Source: CAXMST01 sp038206985 (lineage in GTDB: Bacteria > Actinomycetota > Thermoleophilia > Solirubrobacterales > 70-9). From it: DNA of 26,564 nt. The stretch's first letter is position 1; each line of letters starts with the position of its first letter. The notes beneath the pieces are model-generated. The model was not told where the DNA came from. It saw nothing but the letters and a program-made list of their open reading frames with translations, and made no database searches. The translations under genes were made by a program, and so were the position numbers. The DNA is taken from assembly GCA_038206985.1 (NCBI GenBank), contig JBBRAH010000041.1, positions 1 through 26,564 on the forward strand, in the 5' to 3' direction. Positions 7,708 to 15,424 of the stretch are shown here, in pieces.

Positions 7708-7900
7708 CTACATCTCCTGGTCGGGGTAACCAAGCTGCCGTCTCGCCGCACCCTCACCCAGGTGAAGATAGGCGAACCGGGGCGACGCTGTATCGAGACC
7801 GAGGGAAGTCGCGGCACCTACGACCAGACCCCGAGGGCCCCGGCTTCCCGGCATGCCTGACCGGGCCGAAAGCGCGTCGGTCCCTACCATCCCGCGTCCC
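7708..7900. promoter_or_regulatory. Divergent intergenic region between the YetF-like gene and bipA
   Basis: 193 bp between divergent starts. A TACCAT hexamer at 7885-7890 lies 10 nt before the bipA ATG and could be its -10, giving a very short leader. No ribosome-binding site precedes that ATG. No -35 consensus is convincing. Confidence 0.35.
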
Positions 7901-9769
7901 ATGAAACGTCACTTCGACTCAGCCCCGCCCCCCGCAACGCGCGAGGATCTGCGCAACCTCGCGATCGTCGCTCACGTCGATCACGGCAAGACGACCCTGG
8001 TCGACAAGCTCCTGCACCAGTCCGGCGCCTTCCAGGCCCACGAGGACATCGCCGAGCGGGTGATGGACTCGATGGACCTCGAGCGCGAGAAGGGGATCAC
8101 GATCCTCGCCAAGAACACGGCGCTGCGCTACGGCGACGTGAAGCTCAACATCGTCGACACCCCGGGCCACGCCGACTTCGGCGGCGAAGTCGAGCGCGGA
8201 CTGACGATGGTCGATGGTGTGCTGCTGCTGGTCGACGCCTCCGAGGGGCCGCTGCCCCAGACCCGCTTCGTGCTGCGCAAGGCGCTCGAGTCGCGCCTGC
8301 CGGTGATCCTCGTGGTCAACAAGGTGGACCGGCCCGACGCCAGGATCAGCGAGGTCGTGGACGAGGTCTACGAGCTCTTCCTCGATCTCGACGCGGACGA
8401 GTCACAGATCGAGTTTCCGATCGTCTACACCAACGCCAAGGATGGCTGGGCCTCGTTGGAGGAGGGTGTTGAGGGCAAGAACCTGCTGCCCCTACTGGAG
8501 CTGATCATCTCCCACATTCCGGCGCCCGGCTACGACCCCGAGGCGCCCTTCCAGGCCCATGTGACCAATCTGGACGCCGACAACTACGTCGGCCGTCTGG
8601 CGATCTGCCGCGTCTTCAACGGCACGATCAAGGTGGGCAAGCCGATCGCATGGTGCCGGGAGGACGGCACGATCGAGCGGGCCCAGATCTCCAACCTCTA
8701 CGTGACCGAGTCGCTGGACCGGGTCGATGCCGAGGAGGCCGGGCCCGGCGAGATCATCGCCGTCGCCGGGCTGCCGGATGTGACGATCGGCGAGACGCTG
8801 GCCGACGCCGAGGACCCGCGCCCGCTGCCCGCGATCACCGTCGATGAGCCCTCGCTGTCGATGACCGTCGGGATCAACACCTCTCCCCTGGCCGGCCGCG
8901 ACGGCAAGAAGCTGACCGCGCGGCAGATCAAGGACCGGCTCGACCGCGAGCTGATCGGCAACGTCTCGATCCGCGTCAACGACACCGAGCGCCCCGATGC
9001 CTGGGAGGTGCAGGGTCGCGGCGAGCTTCAGCTCGTGATCCTGCTGGAGCTGATGCGCCGCGAGGGCTATGAGTTGACAGCGGGCCAGCCCCAGGTCGTG
9101 ACCCGGGAGATCGACGGCAAGACGCACGAGCCGGTCGAGCGTCTGGCGATCGACATCCCCGAGGACTACGTCGGCGTCGTCACCCAGGCGCTCGCGGTCC
9201 GCAAGGGTCGCATGGAGCAGATGGTCAACCACTCGACCGGCTGGGTGCGACTGGAGTTCCTGGTCCCGGCCCGGGGGCTGATCGGCTTCCGTACCGAGTT
9301 CCTCACCGAGACCCGCGGCACAGGCCTGCTTCATCACGTCTTCGACCGCTGGGAGCCCTGGGTGGGCGAGCTGCGCACCCGGCCGACCGGCTCGCTGGTG
9401 GCTGACCGCCAGGGCAGCAGCGCCAGCTTCGCCCTGTTCAGCCTGCAGGAGCGCGGCGCGATGTTCATCGGCCCGGGCGAGGACGTCTACGAGGGCATGG
9501 TCGTCGGCGAGAACTCGCGTCCCGACGACCTCGACGTCAACCCGACCAAGGAAAAGCAGCAGACCAACGTGCGCGCCGCCAGCGCCGACATCCTAATCCG
9601 CTTGATCCCGCCGAAGAATCTCAGCCTGGAGCAGGCGATCGAGTTCCTGCGCGAGGACGAGTCCGTGGAAATCACGCCGAACGTCGTCCGCCTACGCAAG
9701 AACCTGCTCGACGGCACCCAGCGGGCCAAGTCGGCCCGCCGCGCCAAACGCGACGCCCGCGAGGGCTGA
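7901..9769 (+). CDS. typA: BipA/TypA ribosome-associated translational GTPase
   Basis: A 622-residue translational GTPase, close to the usual BipA size of about 610. G-motifs run AHVDHGKTTL (residues 24-33), the GITI switch I, DTPGHADFGGEVER (switch II) and NKVDRPDARI (G4). Further along are EF-G-like domains III and V and the BipA C-terminal domain, ending in a basic KSARRAKRDAREG tail. BipA binds 70S ribosomes and assists assembly and stress adaptation. The frame extends to ATG 7853, but REDLRN, the usual BipA beginning, lies at residues 14-19 from ATG 7901, so I prefer the shorter start. It is transcribed divergently from the YetF-like gene and converges on the AI-2E permease. Confidence 0.97.
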   Translation: MKRHFDSAPPPATREDLRNLAIVAHVDHGKTTLVDKLLHQSGAFQAHEDIAERVMDSMDLEREKGITILAKNTALRYGDVKLNIVDTPGHADFGGEVERGLTMVDGVLLLVDASEGPLPQTRFVLRKALESRLPVILVVNKVDRPDARISEVVDEVYELFLDLDADESQIEFPIVYTNAKDGWASLEEGVEGKNLLPLLELIISHIPAPGYDPEAPFQAHVTNLDADNYVGRLAICRVFNGTIKVGKPIAWCREDGTIERAQISNLYVTESLDRVDAEEAGPGEIIAVAGLPDVTIGETLADAEDPRPLPAITVDEPSLSMTVGINTSPLAGRDGKKLTARQIKDRLDRELIGNVSIRVNDTERPDAWEVQGRGELQLVILLELMRREGYELTAGQPQVVTREIDGKTHEPVERLAIDIPEDYVGVVTQALAVRKGRMEQMVNHSTGWVRLEFLVPARGLIGFRTEFLTETRGTGLLHHVFDRWEPWVGELRTRPTGSLVADRQGSSASFALFSLQERGAMFIGPGEDVYEGMVVGENSRPDDLDVNPTKEKQQTNVRAASADILIRLIPPKNLSLEQAIEFLREDESVEITPNVVRLRKNLLDGTQRAKSARRAKRDAREG

Positions 9770-9820
9770 GCCTCCCCGCGTAACTGCTGAGACCGGTGCG
9801 CCGGCCCCATCCAGGTACAC

Positions 9821-11065
9821 CTAGTCAGCGAGGGCTGGACGCTGGGCCGGATCGACCTCGTCGGGCTCCTCATCGACCGAGTCGGCCTCCCTGTCCGGAT
9901 CTCGCAGATAGCTGGCGATCCGGACCAGTATCGCCAGCAGGGGCGCCGCGACAATTGCGCCAGGAATCCCGCCCAGGATGATTCCGGTCGTGACGGCCAG
10001 CAGGATCGCAAGCGGGTGCAGATCGATTGCCCTGCCGACGACGAGGGGCTGCAGAACGTTGCCCTCGAGCTGCTGCACCGCGACCACGGCGGCAAGGATG
10101 ATCGCGGCATCGAGCGGTCCATTTGTGACGAGCGCAACCAGGGCCGCCACGGCGCCCATCACGACCGCTCCGACGATCGGGACGAACGCCGCCAGGAAAG
10201 TGAAGACCGCCAGGGGCAACACGGCGGGCACGCCGACGATCGCGAGGGCGAGACCGATGAAGACGGCATCGACGAGGGCGACGATCGAGACCCCGCGCAG
10301 GTAGCCGGAGAGCGTCTCCCACGAGCGCCTGCCCACCTCAGCAGCGTCGTGCCGGCGGCGCGCCGGGAACACGCCGACGAACCAGGCGGCGATGCGGTCG
10401 CCGTCCTTGATCAGAAAGAAGGTCATGACGATCGCGAGCGCCAGGCCACTCAAGAGCTCACCCACGGCGCGGGCGCCGCCGACCACGCCGCCGGCAATCG
10501 TGTCGCGGTTTTCGCTGATCGTTCGCTCGACGTCGTCGAGATAGGACTGAAGCTCGCTCTCGGTCAGATCCAGGGGGCCCTCGAGCAGCCAGTTGCCGGC
10601 CCTCTGGACGCCACCCCGCAGGTTGTCGCCCACCTCTGAGACCTGATCCACGAACGGCGGCACGATGAGCGTGAGCAGGCCCGCGCCCACCAGCAGCGCA
10701 CTCGCCATCACGATCAGCGCCGCCAGAGCGTCGGAGACGCCTCGCTCCCGCAGCCAGTCGGCGGGAGGCCGGAGGACTGCCGTCGCCAACAGTGCGACGA
10801 ACAGAGGCATCACCACCAGGAGGAGCTTCGAGACCAGGAAGAGCACCGCGAGCGCGGCAGCGGCCACCACCAGGGCGCGCCAGCAGAAGGATGCGGCGAC
10901 CTCCAGCGAGCGTGGCACCGCCGGTGCGCCCCGCGCTTCAGCTTCGCTCGACTCGGGGGTGAGACCGGCTGCCTGCGAGGCGGACTCTTCGCTCCGCGGA
11001 GAGTCCCCCGCGGTGGGCGGCGTCGGCGAACCGCTCTGTGCACCGCTCTCGGAGTCGTTGGTCAT
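9821..11065 (-). CDS. AI-2E family (UPF0118/PerM-like) membrane permease
   Basis: A 414-residue inner-membrane protein. Residues 1-55 are Ser/Glu/Pro-rich and disordered, then roughly eight helices follow: two near 60-100 (ALVVAAAALAVLFLVSKLLL), one near 110-135, then LSGLALAIVMTFFLIKDGDR with a family-typical KDG turn. The C-terminal half has VLPLAVFTFLAAFVPIVGAV and LEGNVLQPLVVGRAIDLHP, the signature of the AI-2E transporter family. Members export varied small molecules or Na+; only a few affect AI-2 directly. The hydrophilic N-terminal extension is longer than in E. coli homologues. TATAAG at 11073-11078 on this strand sits 7 nt before the ATG, so it may be leaderless. Confidence 0.93.
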   Translation of the reverse strand: MTNDSESGAQSGSPTPPTAGDSPRSEESASQAAGLTPESSEAEARGAPAVPRSLEVAASFCWRALVVAAAALAVLFLVSKLLLVVMPLFVALLATAVLRPPADWLRERGVSDALAALIVMASALLVGAGLLTLIVPPFVDQVSEVGDNLRGGVQRAGNWLLEGPLDLTESELQSYLDDVERTISENRDTIAGGVVGGARAVGELLSGLALAIVMTFFLIKDGDRIAAWFVGVFPARRRHDAAEVGRRSWETLSGYLRGVSIVALVDAVFIGLALAIVGVPAVLPLAVFTFLAAFVPIVGAVVMGAVAALVALVTNGPLDAAIILAAVVAVQQLEGNVLQPLVVGRAIDLHPLAILLAVTTGIILGGIPGAIVAAPLLAILVRIASYLRDPDREADSVDEEPDEVDPAQRPALAD

Positions 11066-11072
11066 CGGAACG

Positions 11073-11078
11073 CTTATA
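11073..11078 (-). promoter_or_regulatory. -10 element of the AI-2E permease gene
   Basis: TATAAG on the minus strand lies 7 nt before ATG 11065, near-consensus for a -10 and with no room for a leader. No good -35 hexamer is seen. Confidence 0.4.
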
Positions 11079-11125
11079 CCCGCAAAGCCGGACTCACACG
11101 CGAGAGAGGACCACCGTCCCGAAAC

Positions 11126-11139
11126 AATTCCGAAGAATT
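11126..11139. repeat. Small AT-rich inverted repeat in the 11066-11220 divergent gap
   Basis: AATTC and GAATT flank CGAA, forming a 5-bp-arm dyad in an unusually AT-rich spot between divergent genes. It could be an operator; the short arms make chance likely. Confidence 0.2.
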
Positions 11140-11220
11140 ACGTTTTGCGAGGCGTCGCGGGAGGTACCCCGGTTGCAGCTATCAATCGCACGGGCCTGAA
11201 CATCCAGGGAGAACACGACA

Positions 11221-11427
11221 TTGCCACGTATCCAGTGCCCCGCCTGTGGAGAGCGGACGCAGGTCCTGTTCAGCTCCAGGGGAGGTCATCGCTGTCACTC
11301 GTGCGGCGAACTGCTGCCCACTGCACTTGACCGGAGCGAGCTCACCGATCCAGTCGCAGAGGTCGCCAGGGCGAAATCGCTGTCGCTGCGCCGCAAAGGC
11401 AGGAGGGCACCCGGCTCGAAGGCCTGA
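11221..11427 (+). CDS. Small zinc-ribbon protein (TTG start)
   Basis: A 68-residue protein with two CxxC knuckles, CPAC (C6, C9) and CHSC (C25, C28), 15 residues apart, which should bind one Zn2+ as a ribbon. The C-terminal part is basic (AKSLSLRRKGRRAPGSKA), compatible with nucleic-acid or ribosome contact, though that is inference. The start is TTG 11221 with AGGGAG about 8 nt upstream; no ATG or GTG lies before the first knuckle. It ends 9 nt from the convergent acidic mini-protein. Many bacterial mini zinc-ribbons of this kind are uncharacterised regulatory or RNA-associated proteins. Confidence 0.6.
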   Translation: MPRIQCPACGERTQVLFSSRGGHRCHSCGELLPTALDRSELTDPVAEVARAKSLSLRRKGRRAPGSKA

Positions 11428-11436
11428 GGCCGGGTC

Positions 11437-11631
11437 TCAGTTCTCCTCACCAACCGGATTGCCCGGCGGGTTTGACTGCTCCTCGGCCTCAGGGTCGTCG
11501 AGGTCGCCTTCTTCGCCTACTGCGGGTTCCTCGTCCCCCACGACCTGATCGTCACGGTCATTGTGAGCGTGCAGCGGGGACTCGGGAACTTCTTCCTCGT
11601 CGGTGAGATCCTTGTCATCTTCGTCCGGCAT
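11437..11631 (-). CDS. Very acidic mini-protein
   Basis: A 64-residue protein, about 40 percent Asp plus Glu, with almost no hydrophobic core (it starts MPDEDDKDLTDEEEVPES). It is almost certainly disordered. GAGGAG lies 7 nt before ATG 11631, which supports translation. There are no cysteines, signal peptide or recognisable motif. Such proteins can act as nucleic-acid mimics, chaperones or charge buffers, but none of these is shown here. It converges on the zinc-ribbon gene and is divergent from the SRPBCC gene. Confidence 0.6.
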   Translation of the reverse strand: MPDEDDKDLTDEEEVPESPLHAHNDRDDQVVGDEEPAVGEEGDLDDPEAEEQSNPPGNPVGEEN

Positions 11632-11744
11632 GAATGTCTCCTCGTTCAGCTGACACCGAAATGCCGGCGCCAGGATTATTCCCTCATTACTCTCTTACCC
11701 CGATCAGCCATGCGCCAATCCGGCAGGGCCTTCGGCTCCAGCAT

Positions 11745-11772
11745 TTTGAGGAACGGTCCTGGTGGGTACCAG
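11745..11772 (+). promoter_or_regulatory. Promoter of the SRPBCC gene, probably leaderless
   Basis: TTTGAG at 11745-11750 and TACCAG at 11767-11772 are 16 bp apart; the second ends 6 nt before ATG 11779. This matches the arrangement at the FKBP gene. Confidence 0.35.
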
Positions 11773-11778
11773 GTACTT

Positions 11779-12237
11779 ATGGCTACCTATACAGCAACAG
11801 CAAAGACCTCCTGGAGTCGTGAACAGACCTTCGATTACCTGGCTGATTTCCGCACGGTCTCGGACTGGGATCCCGGCATCCTGCGATCGGTCTGCAAGTC
11901 GGGTACACCACCCTCGGAGGACAGCCGCTACGACGTCGACGTCGAGACGCTGGGTCGGACGACGACCTTCGAATACGAGACGATCGAGCTGCAGCGTCCC
12001 GAGCGCGTCGTGCTGCGGGCCGAGACGGGATCGCTGATCTCGGTGGACACGATGACCTTCGTCGACACCGGTTCCGGCACCGAGGTCACCTACAACGCCG
12101 AGATCACCCTGAAGGGACTGCTGAAGCTGGCAGACCCCCTCTTCTCGCTCGCTTTCCAGCGGGTCGGGGACAAGGCCAAGAGCGGCCTGCGCGAGCGCCT
12201 TGCCGGGCCCGCGCCGGTGGCCGCGGGCCGGGCCTGA
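11779..12237 (+). CDS. SRPBCC-fold (polyketide cyclase/START-like) protein
   Basis: A 152-residue protein with the SRPBCC pattern: an N-terminal strand MATYTATAKTSWSREQTFDYL, a helix and the DWDPGILRSV turn, then alternating strands (RYDVDVETLGRTTTFEYETI, RVVLRAETGSLISVDTMTF, GTEVTYNAEITLKG) and a long C-terminal helix. The fold makes a deep hydrophobic cavity for lipids, polyketides or other small ligands; no catalytic residues are evident. The frame runs open upstream to 11563, but the protein begins naturally at ATG 11779, which is preceded by a promoter-like pair. The next gene starts 2 nt after the stop (GTG 12240), indicating co-translation. Confidence 0.85.
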   Translation: MATYTATAKTSWSREQTFDYLADFRTVSDWDPGILRSVCKSGTPPSEDSRYDVDVETLGRTTTFEYETIELQRPERVVLRAETGSLISVDTMTFVDTGSGTEVTYNAEITLKGLLKLADPLFSLAFQRVGDKAKSGLRERLAGPAPVAAGRA

Positions 12238-12239
12238 CC

Positions 12240-12575
12240 GTGCGCTGGTATCTGAATCCCCTGGCCATCCGCTCGGCGGTGCGGGACGTCCGCAGAGTCC
12301 AGTCCTCCGGTGGTCCGCGCCGCGTGCGCCTTGAGAACGTCGGTCGGCCCGAAGGCTGGTTCCTGCCGAGCTCGACGATCGAGGCGGAGGTCGTCGCACG
12401 GGATGGGACGAGGGTCGCCTTCAGTCCCGAGCTCCCGGTCCCCTGGCCGTTGGCCTATGGCTACCGCGCCGCAGGTCGCCTGACCGGATCACTGCTCGAC
12501 CCGATCGACCCCACACGGCTGCAGTTCGAGGTTGGGCTCCCGTGCGGCGGAGCCCAGACTGAAGAATCCTCGTAG
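12240..12575 (+). CDS. Hypothetical protein, coupled to the SRPBCC gene
   Basis: A 111-residue protein starting at GTG 12240, 2 nt after the SRPBCC stop. It reads as mostly beta (VRLENVGRPEGWFLPSSTIE and VVARDGTRVAFSPELPVPWP), rich in Arg and Pro, with no signal peptide, no cysteine pair of note and no recognised family. The tight spacing suggests it works with the SRPBCC protein, perhaps as a partner domain. It ends 36 nt before the SbnA-like gene, so the two could share a transcript, though the purpose of such a link is unknown. Confidence 0.65.
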   Translation: MRWYLNPLAIRSAVRDVRRVQSSGGPRRVRLENVGRPEGWFLPSSTIEAEVVARDGTRVAFSPELPVPWPLAYGYRAAGRLTGSLLDPIDPTRLQFEVGLPCGGAQTEESS

Positions 12576-12611
12576 ACACTGGCCGCTCCCCAGCTCCCGC
12601 GAGAACCCACA

Positions 12612-13667
12612 ATGACCAGCACCGAGACCCCCGGCACCGAACTCCGGTCCCAGCCTGCGAGCCCTGCCGAGGGAATCATCGGCGCGATCGGCAACACGCC
12701 CCTGATCCGCCTGCGGCGCTACCCGGAGCGAGGTGAGCTGCAGCTCTGGGCGAAGTACGAGCGTGCCAATCCGGGCGGCAGCGCCAAGGCGCGGCCGGCG
12801 GCAGCGATGCTCCAGGCTGCCCTGCGGGACGGACACCTCTCTCCAAACGGGACCGTGGTCGAGTCCTCCTCCGGCAACCTCGGCGTCGGTCTCGCCCAGG
12901 CCTGTGCAGCACTCGGCCTCGAGTTCATCTGCGTGACCGATGCGCGCGCGAACGAGAGCAACATCGCCGCGATGCGCGCCCTCGGCGCCGAGGTCCGGAT
13001 CGTAAGCGAGCCCGATCCGGCCACCGGCGAGCTGCTCGCCGCCAGGCTGCGGCTGGTCGGTGAGCTGGTCGCCTCCACGCCCCGGGCATGGTGGCCCAAC
13101 CAATACGCCAACCCGGTCAACGCGCGTTCCCATCAGCTCGGCACGATGCGGGAGATCGATGACGCCCTGGGCGGCGAGCTCGACTACCTGTTCGTCGCGG
13201 TCAGCTCCACCGGGACGCTGGTTGGCTGTGGCGAGTACCTGCGCACTGCTGCGCGCACCACACGACTGGTGGCGGTGGACGCGGTGGGCAGCGCCCTCTT
13301 CGGCGGAGATCGCGGACCCCGGGCCCTCCCGGGCATGGGTGCCGGGTTCGAGACCGAGCTCTCGCAGACCGCTCGCTGGGACCGCCTGATCCGCGTGCCT
13401 GAGCTCGACTCGGTGGTCGGCTGCCGCCGGCTCGCCCGTCGCGAGGGGATCCTCGCCGGGGCCTCTTCCGGCGGCGTGCTCGCCGCTTTCGACACCCTCA
13501 GCCCGGAGCTGGAGCCCGGCACCCGCTGCGCCGCGATCCTTCCCGACGGCGGGGAGGGCTACATGGCCAGCGTCTTCGACGACGAATGGGTGGAGCGTGA
13601 GCTCGGCTGCAGCGCGCCCGAGATCGAGCGGCTCACAGGCGAGACTCTGCGACGGGACCGGCCATGA
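12612..13667 (+). CDS. SbnA/CysK-family PLP-dependent enzyme (diaminopropionate-type)
   Basis: A 351-residue beta-family PLP enzyme. IIGAIGNTPLIRLR is the N-terminal signature, K59 in NPGGSAKARPA is the expected PLP lysine, and ESSSGNLGVGLA forms the phosphate cup. Similar proteins include SbnA, which joins O-phosphoserine and glutamate to give ACEGA, the precursor of L-2,3-diaminopropionate, and the rhizobial protein I recall as y4xP. Ordinary CysK is less likely: the loop differs, and the neighbours are a flavoprotein and a decarboxylase. Odd point: the usual K-D-R reads K-A-R here, so the Asp is lost. The stop overlaps the next ATG by 4 nt (ATGA), so the genes are translationally coupled. 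Confidence 0.82.
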   Translation: MTSTETPGTELRSQPASPAEGIIGAIGNTPLIRLRRYPERGELQLWAKYERANPGGSAKARPAAAMLQAALRDGHLSPNGTVVESSSGNLGVGLAQACAALGLEFICVTDARANESNIAAMRALGAEVRIVSEPDPATGELLAARLRLVGELVASTPRAWWPNQYANPVNARSHQLGTMREIDDALGGELDYLFVAVSSTGTLVGCGEYLRTAARTTRLVAVDAVGSALFGGDRGPRALPGMGAGFETELSQTARWDRLIRVPELDSVVGCRRLARREGILAGASSGGVLAAFDTLSPELEPGTRCAAILPDGGEGYMASVFDDEWVERELGCSAPEIERLTGETLRRDRP

Positions 13668-15424
13668 ACAGGGCCGAGCTCCGGGTCGCGATCGTCGGGA
13701 TGGGACCGCGCGGGATCTACGCGCTCGAGCGCCTGATCGCCTACGCGGGGACGGGGCCGGAGAGCGCGAGGATCCGCGTCGTCGGCTACGAGCCACATCC
13801 GAGCCCGGGGGCAGGCGCGATCTACGACCCCTCGCAGGCCGCCTATCTGAGGATGAACTTTGCGGCGGAGATGGTGGACATGTGGTCGCCACGCGAGCCG
13901 CAGCCACCGATTTCCCCCAGGCCCTCGTTCGAGGAGTGGCGGGTACACGCAGAGTCGCGGCCCGAGGACGACCTGCGCTATCCGCCGAGGGCGGAGGTCG
14001 GTGCCTACCTCTCCGCCGGTCTACGGGAGCTGCTCGCTGCGGCCCCCGACAACGTCACCGTCCAGATCGAGCGCCACCGGGTCGAGCGCCTCACCCGAGG
14101 CACTGAAGGGTGGTCAGTGAGGAGCGTTGCAGGCGACACTGCCGAGGCCGAGAGCGGCGACGAGCTCTTCGACGAGGTGCTGCTCTGCACCGGCCACCTG
14201 GCAGCGACGTCGAACCGCGAGCACAACGGCCGGCCGGATGCTGTGGCGTCCGCCTACACAGAGGATCTGCACTCGACCCGGCGGGTTCCGGGCGGTTCGA
14301 CGATTGCCGTCCGCGGCATGGCGCTGAGCTTCATCGACGCCGCCCTGACCCTGACCGAGGGCCGCGGCGGCTCCTTCAGCGAGCGCGGCGAGGGCCCGCT
14401 CCTGGATTACGTCCCGAGCGACGGTGCGCTGGAGCCCGGGCGCCTGCTCCCCTACTCGCGTAGCGGCCGCTTGATGGCCGCCAAACCCGATCCCGACCTC
14501 GCGGCAAGCCTCCCGGATCTGGAGCCGGTCGGCTCGCTCGCGCGGAAGCGGCTCCTCGGCCTCAGCCCGCCCCTGGAGATCGAGCGCGACCTGTGCCCGC
14601 TGCTCGTTGATGCGGCGGCAAACATGCTGGCCGTGGTCGGCTCCGCCGCAGAGATCCCCCACGTGGGAGAGGTGCTCGACGCGCTCCTGGTTCCCGGCTC
14701 GACCCGCTCGCCGTCCGATGGGTCAGAGCCCTCCGCCCGGGAGATGCTGCGACGCTCGATTCTGGTCGGGGCCGGCCTCGAGCGACCGGATTCACTCTGG
14801 GCGCTGGGCGAATGCTGGCGCTCGATCTACCCTGCGCTGATCGAACGGGCAGGGCGCGAGGGACTCGACCCGGACTCCTGGCCTGCCTTTCGCTCGCTCG
14901 CGAGGGAGATGGAGCGAATCGCCTTCGGCCCGCCGCTCACCAACGCAGCCAAGCTGCTGGCCCTGATCGACGCGGGCCTGATCGACCTCAGCTTCTGTCA
15001 CGACCCGGACGTCAGTGCGAAGGACACCGCCGGCTACGCCATGCATGCGCCGGGCGGCCGTCGGGCGGATGCGGATCTCTGGCTCGACGCGGTCTCCCCT
15101 CCCCCGGGCGCTCTCCATCTGCAGGGCGGTCCAATCGCCGAGTTGCTCGCCGACGGCTGGATGCGGATTCCAGCCCACAGGCGTGGTATCGAGACCGCCC
15201 CGGACGGTGCCTGCATCGGCTCGGATGGCCGCCCGGTCGCCGGTCTGGCGGCGATCGGCAGACTGACTGAGGACTGGGTGGTCGGCAATGACACGCTCAA
15301 CCGCCGGCTACACCCGCAGACCGACAACTGGGCACGATCGATCGCCGGCCGGGCGGTGGCACGGTCGCACACGACACAGGTCGGTGCAGGTCGGATACGC
15401 CGTGAGGAGCGGGTGCACGGTTGA
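13664..15424 (+). CDS. FAD/NAD(P)-binding protein (PF13454-like), middle gene of the PLP operon
   Basis: A 586-residue putative flavoprotein. VAIVGMGPRGIYALERL (from about residue 7) is a Rossmann GxGxxG, and GYEPHPSPGAGAIYDPSQ is the PF13454-type second segment. The central part contains LCTGHLAATSN and VRGMALSFIDAALTLT, followed by a long helical C-terminal half. Members are often placed beside NRPS, siderophore or PLP-enzyme genes and are poorly characterised; most annotate only as FAD/NAD(P)-binding. It overlaps the upstream gene by 4 nt and the downstream gene by 4 nt (TTGA). In staphyloferrin B synthesis the oxidative step on ACEGA is done by SbnB; a flavoprotein in that position here could replace it, but this is inference. 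Confidence 0.82.
   Translation: MNRAELRVAIVGMGPRGIYALERLIAYAGTGPESARIRVVGYEPHPSPGAGAIYDPSQAAYLRMNFAAEMVDMWSPREPQPPISPRPSFEEWRVHAESRPEDDLRYPPRAEVGAYLSAGLRELLAAAPDNVTVQIERHRVERLTRGTEGWSVRSVAGDTAEAESGDELFDEVLLCTGHLAATSNREHNGRPDAVASAYTEDLHSTRRVPGGSTIAVRGMALSFIDAALTLTEGRGGSFSERGEGPLLDYVPSDGALEPGRLLPYSRSGRLMAAKPDPDLAASLPDLEPVGSLARKRLLGLSPPLEIERDLCPLLVDAAANMLAVVGSAAEIPHVGEVLDALLVPGSTRSPSDGSEPSAREMLRRSILVGAGLERPDSLWALGECWRSIYPALIERAGREGLDPDSWPAFRSLAREMERIAFGPPLTNAAKLLALIDAGLIDLSFCHDPDVSAKDTAGYAMHAPGGRRADADLWLDAVSPPPGALHLQGGPIAELLADGWMRIPAHRRGIETAPDGACIGSDGRPVAGLAAIGRLTEDWVVGNDTLNRRLHPQTDNWARSIAGRAVARSHTTQVGAGRIRREERVHG

Noticed and set aside
7853..7900. Longer BipA start
   Set aside because: BipA proteins begin near REDLRN; the extra 16 residues are not family-like and no ribosome-binding site precedes them.
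12489..13907. 472-residue minus-strand frame opposite the SbnA-like gene
   Set aside because: Low-complexity antisense frame; the opposite strand encodes a clear PLP enzyme with ordered motifs.
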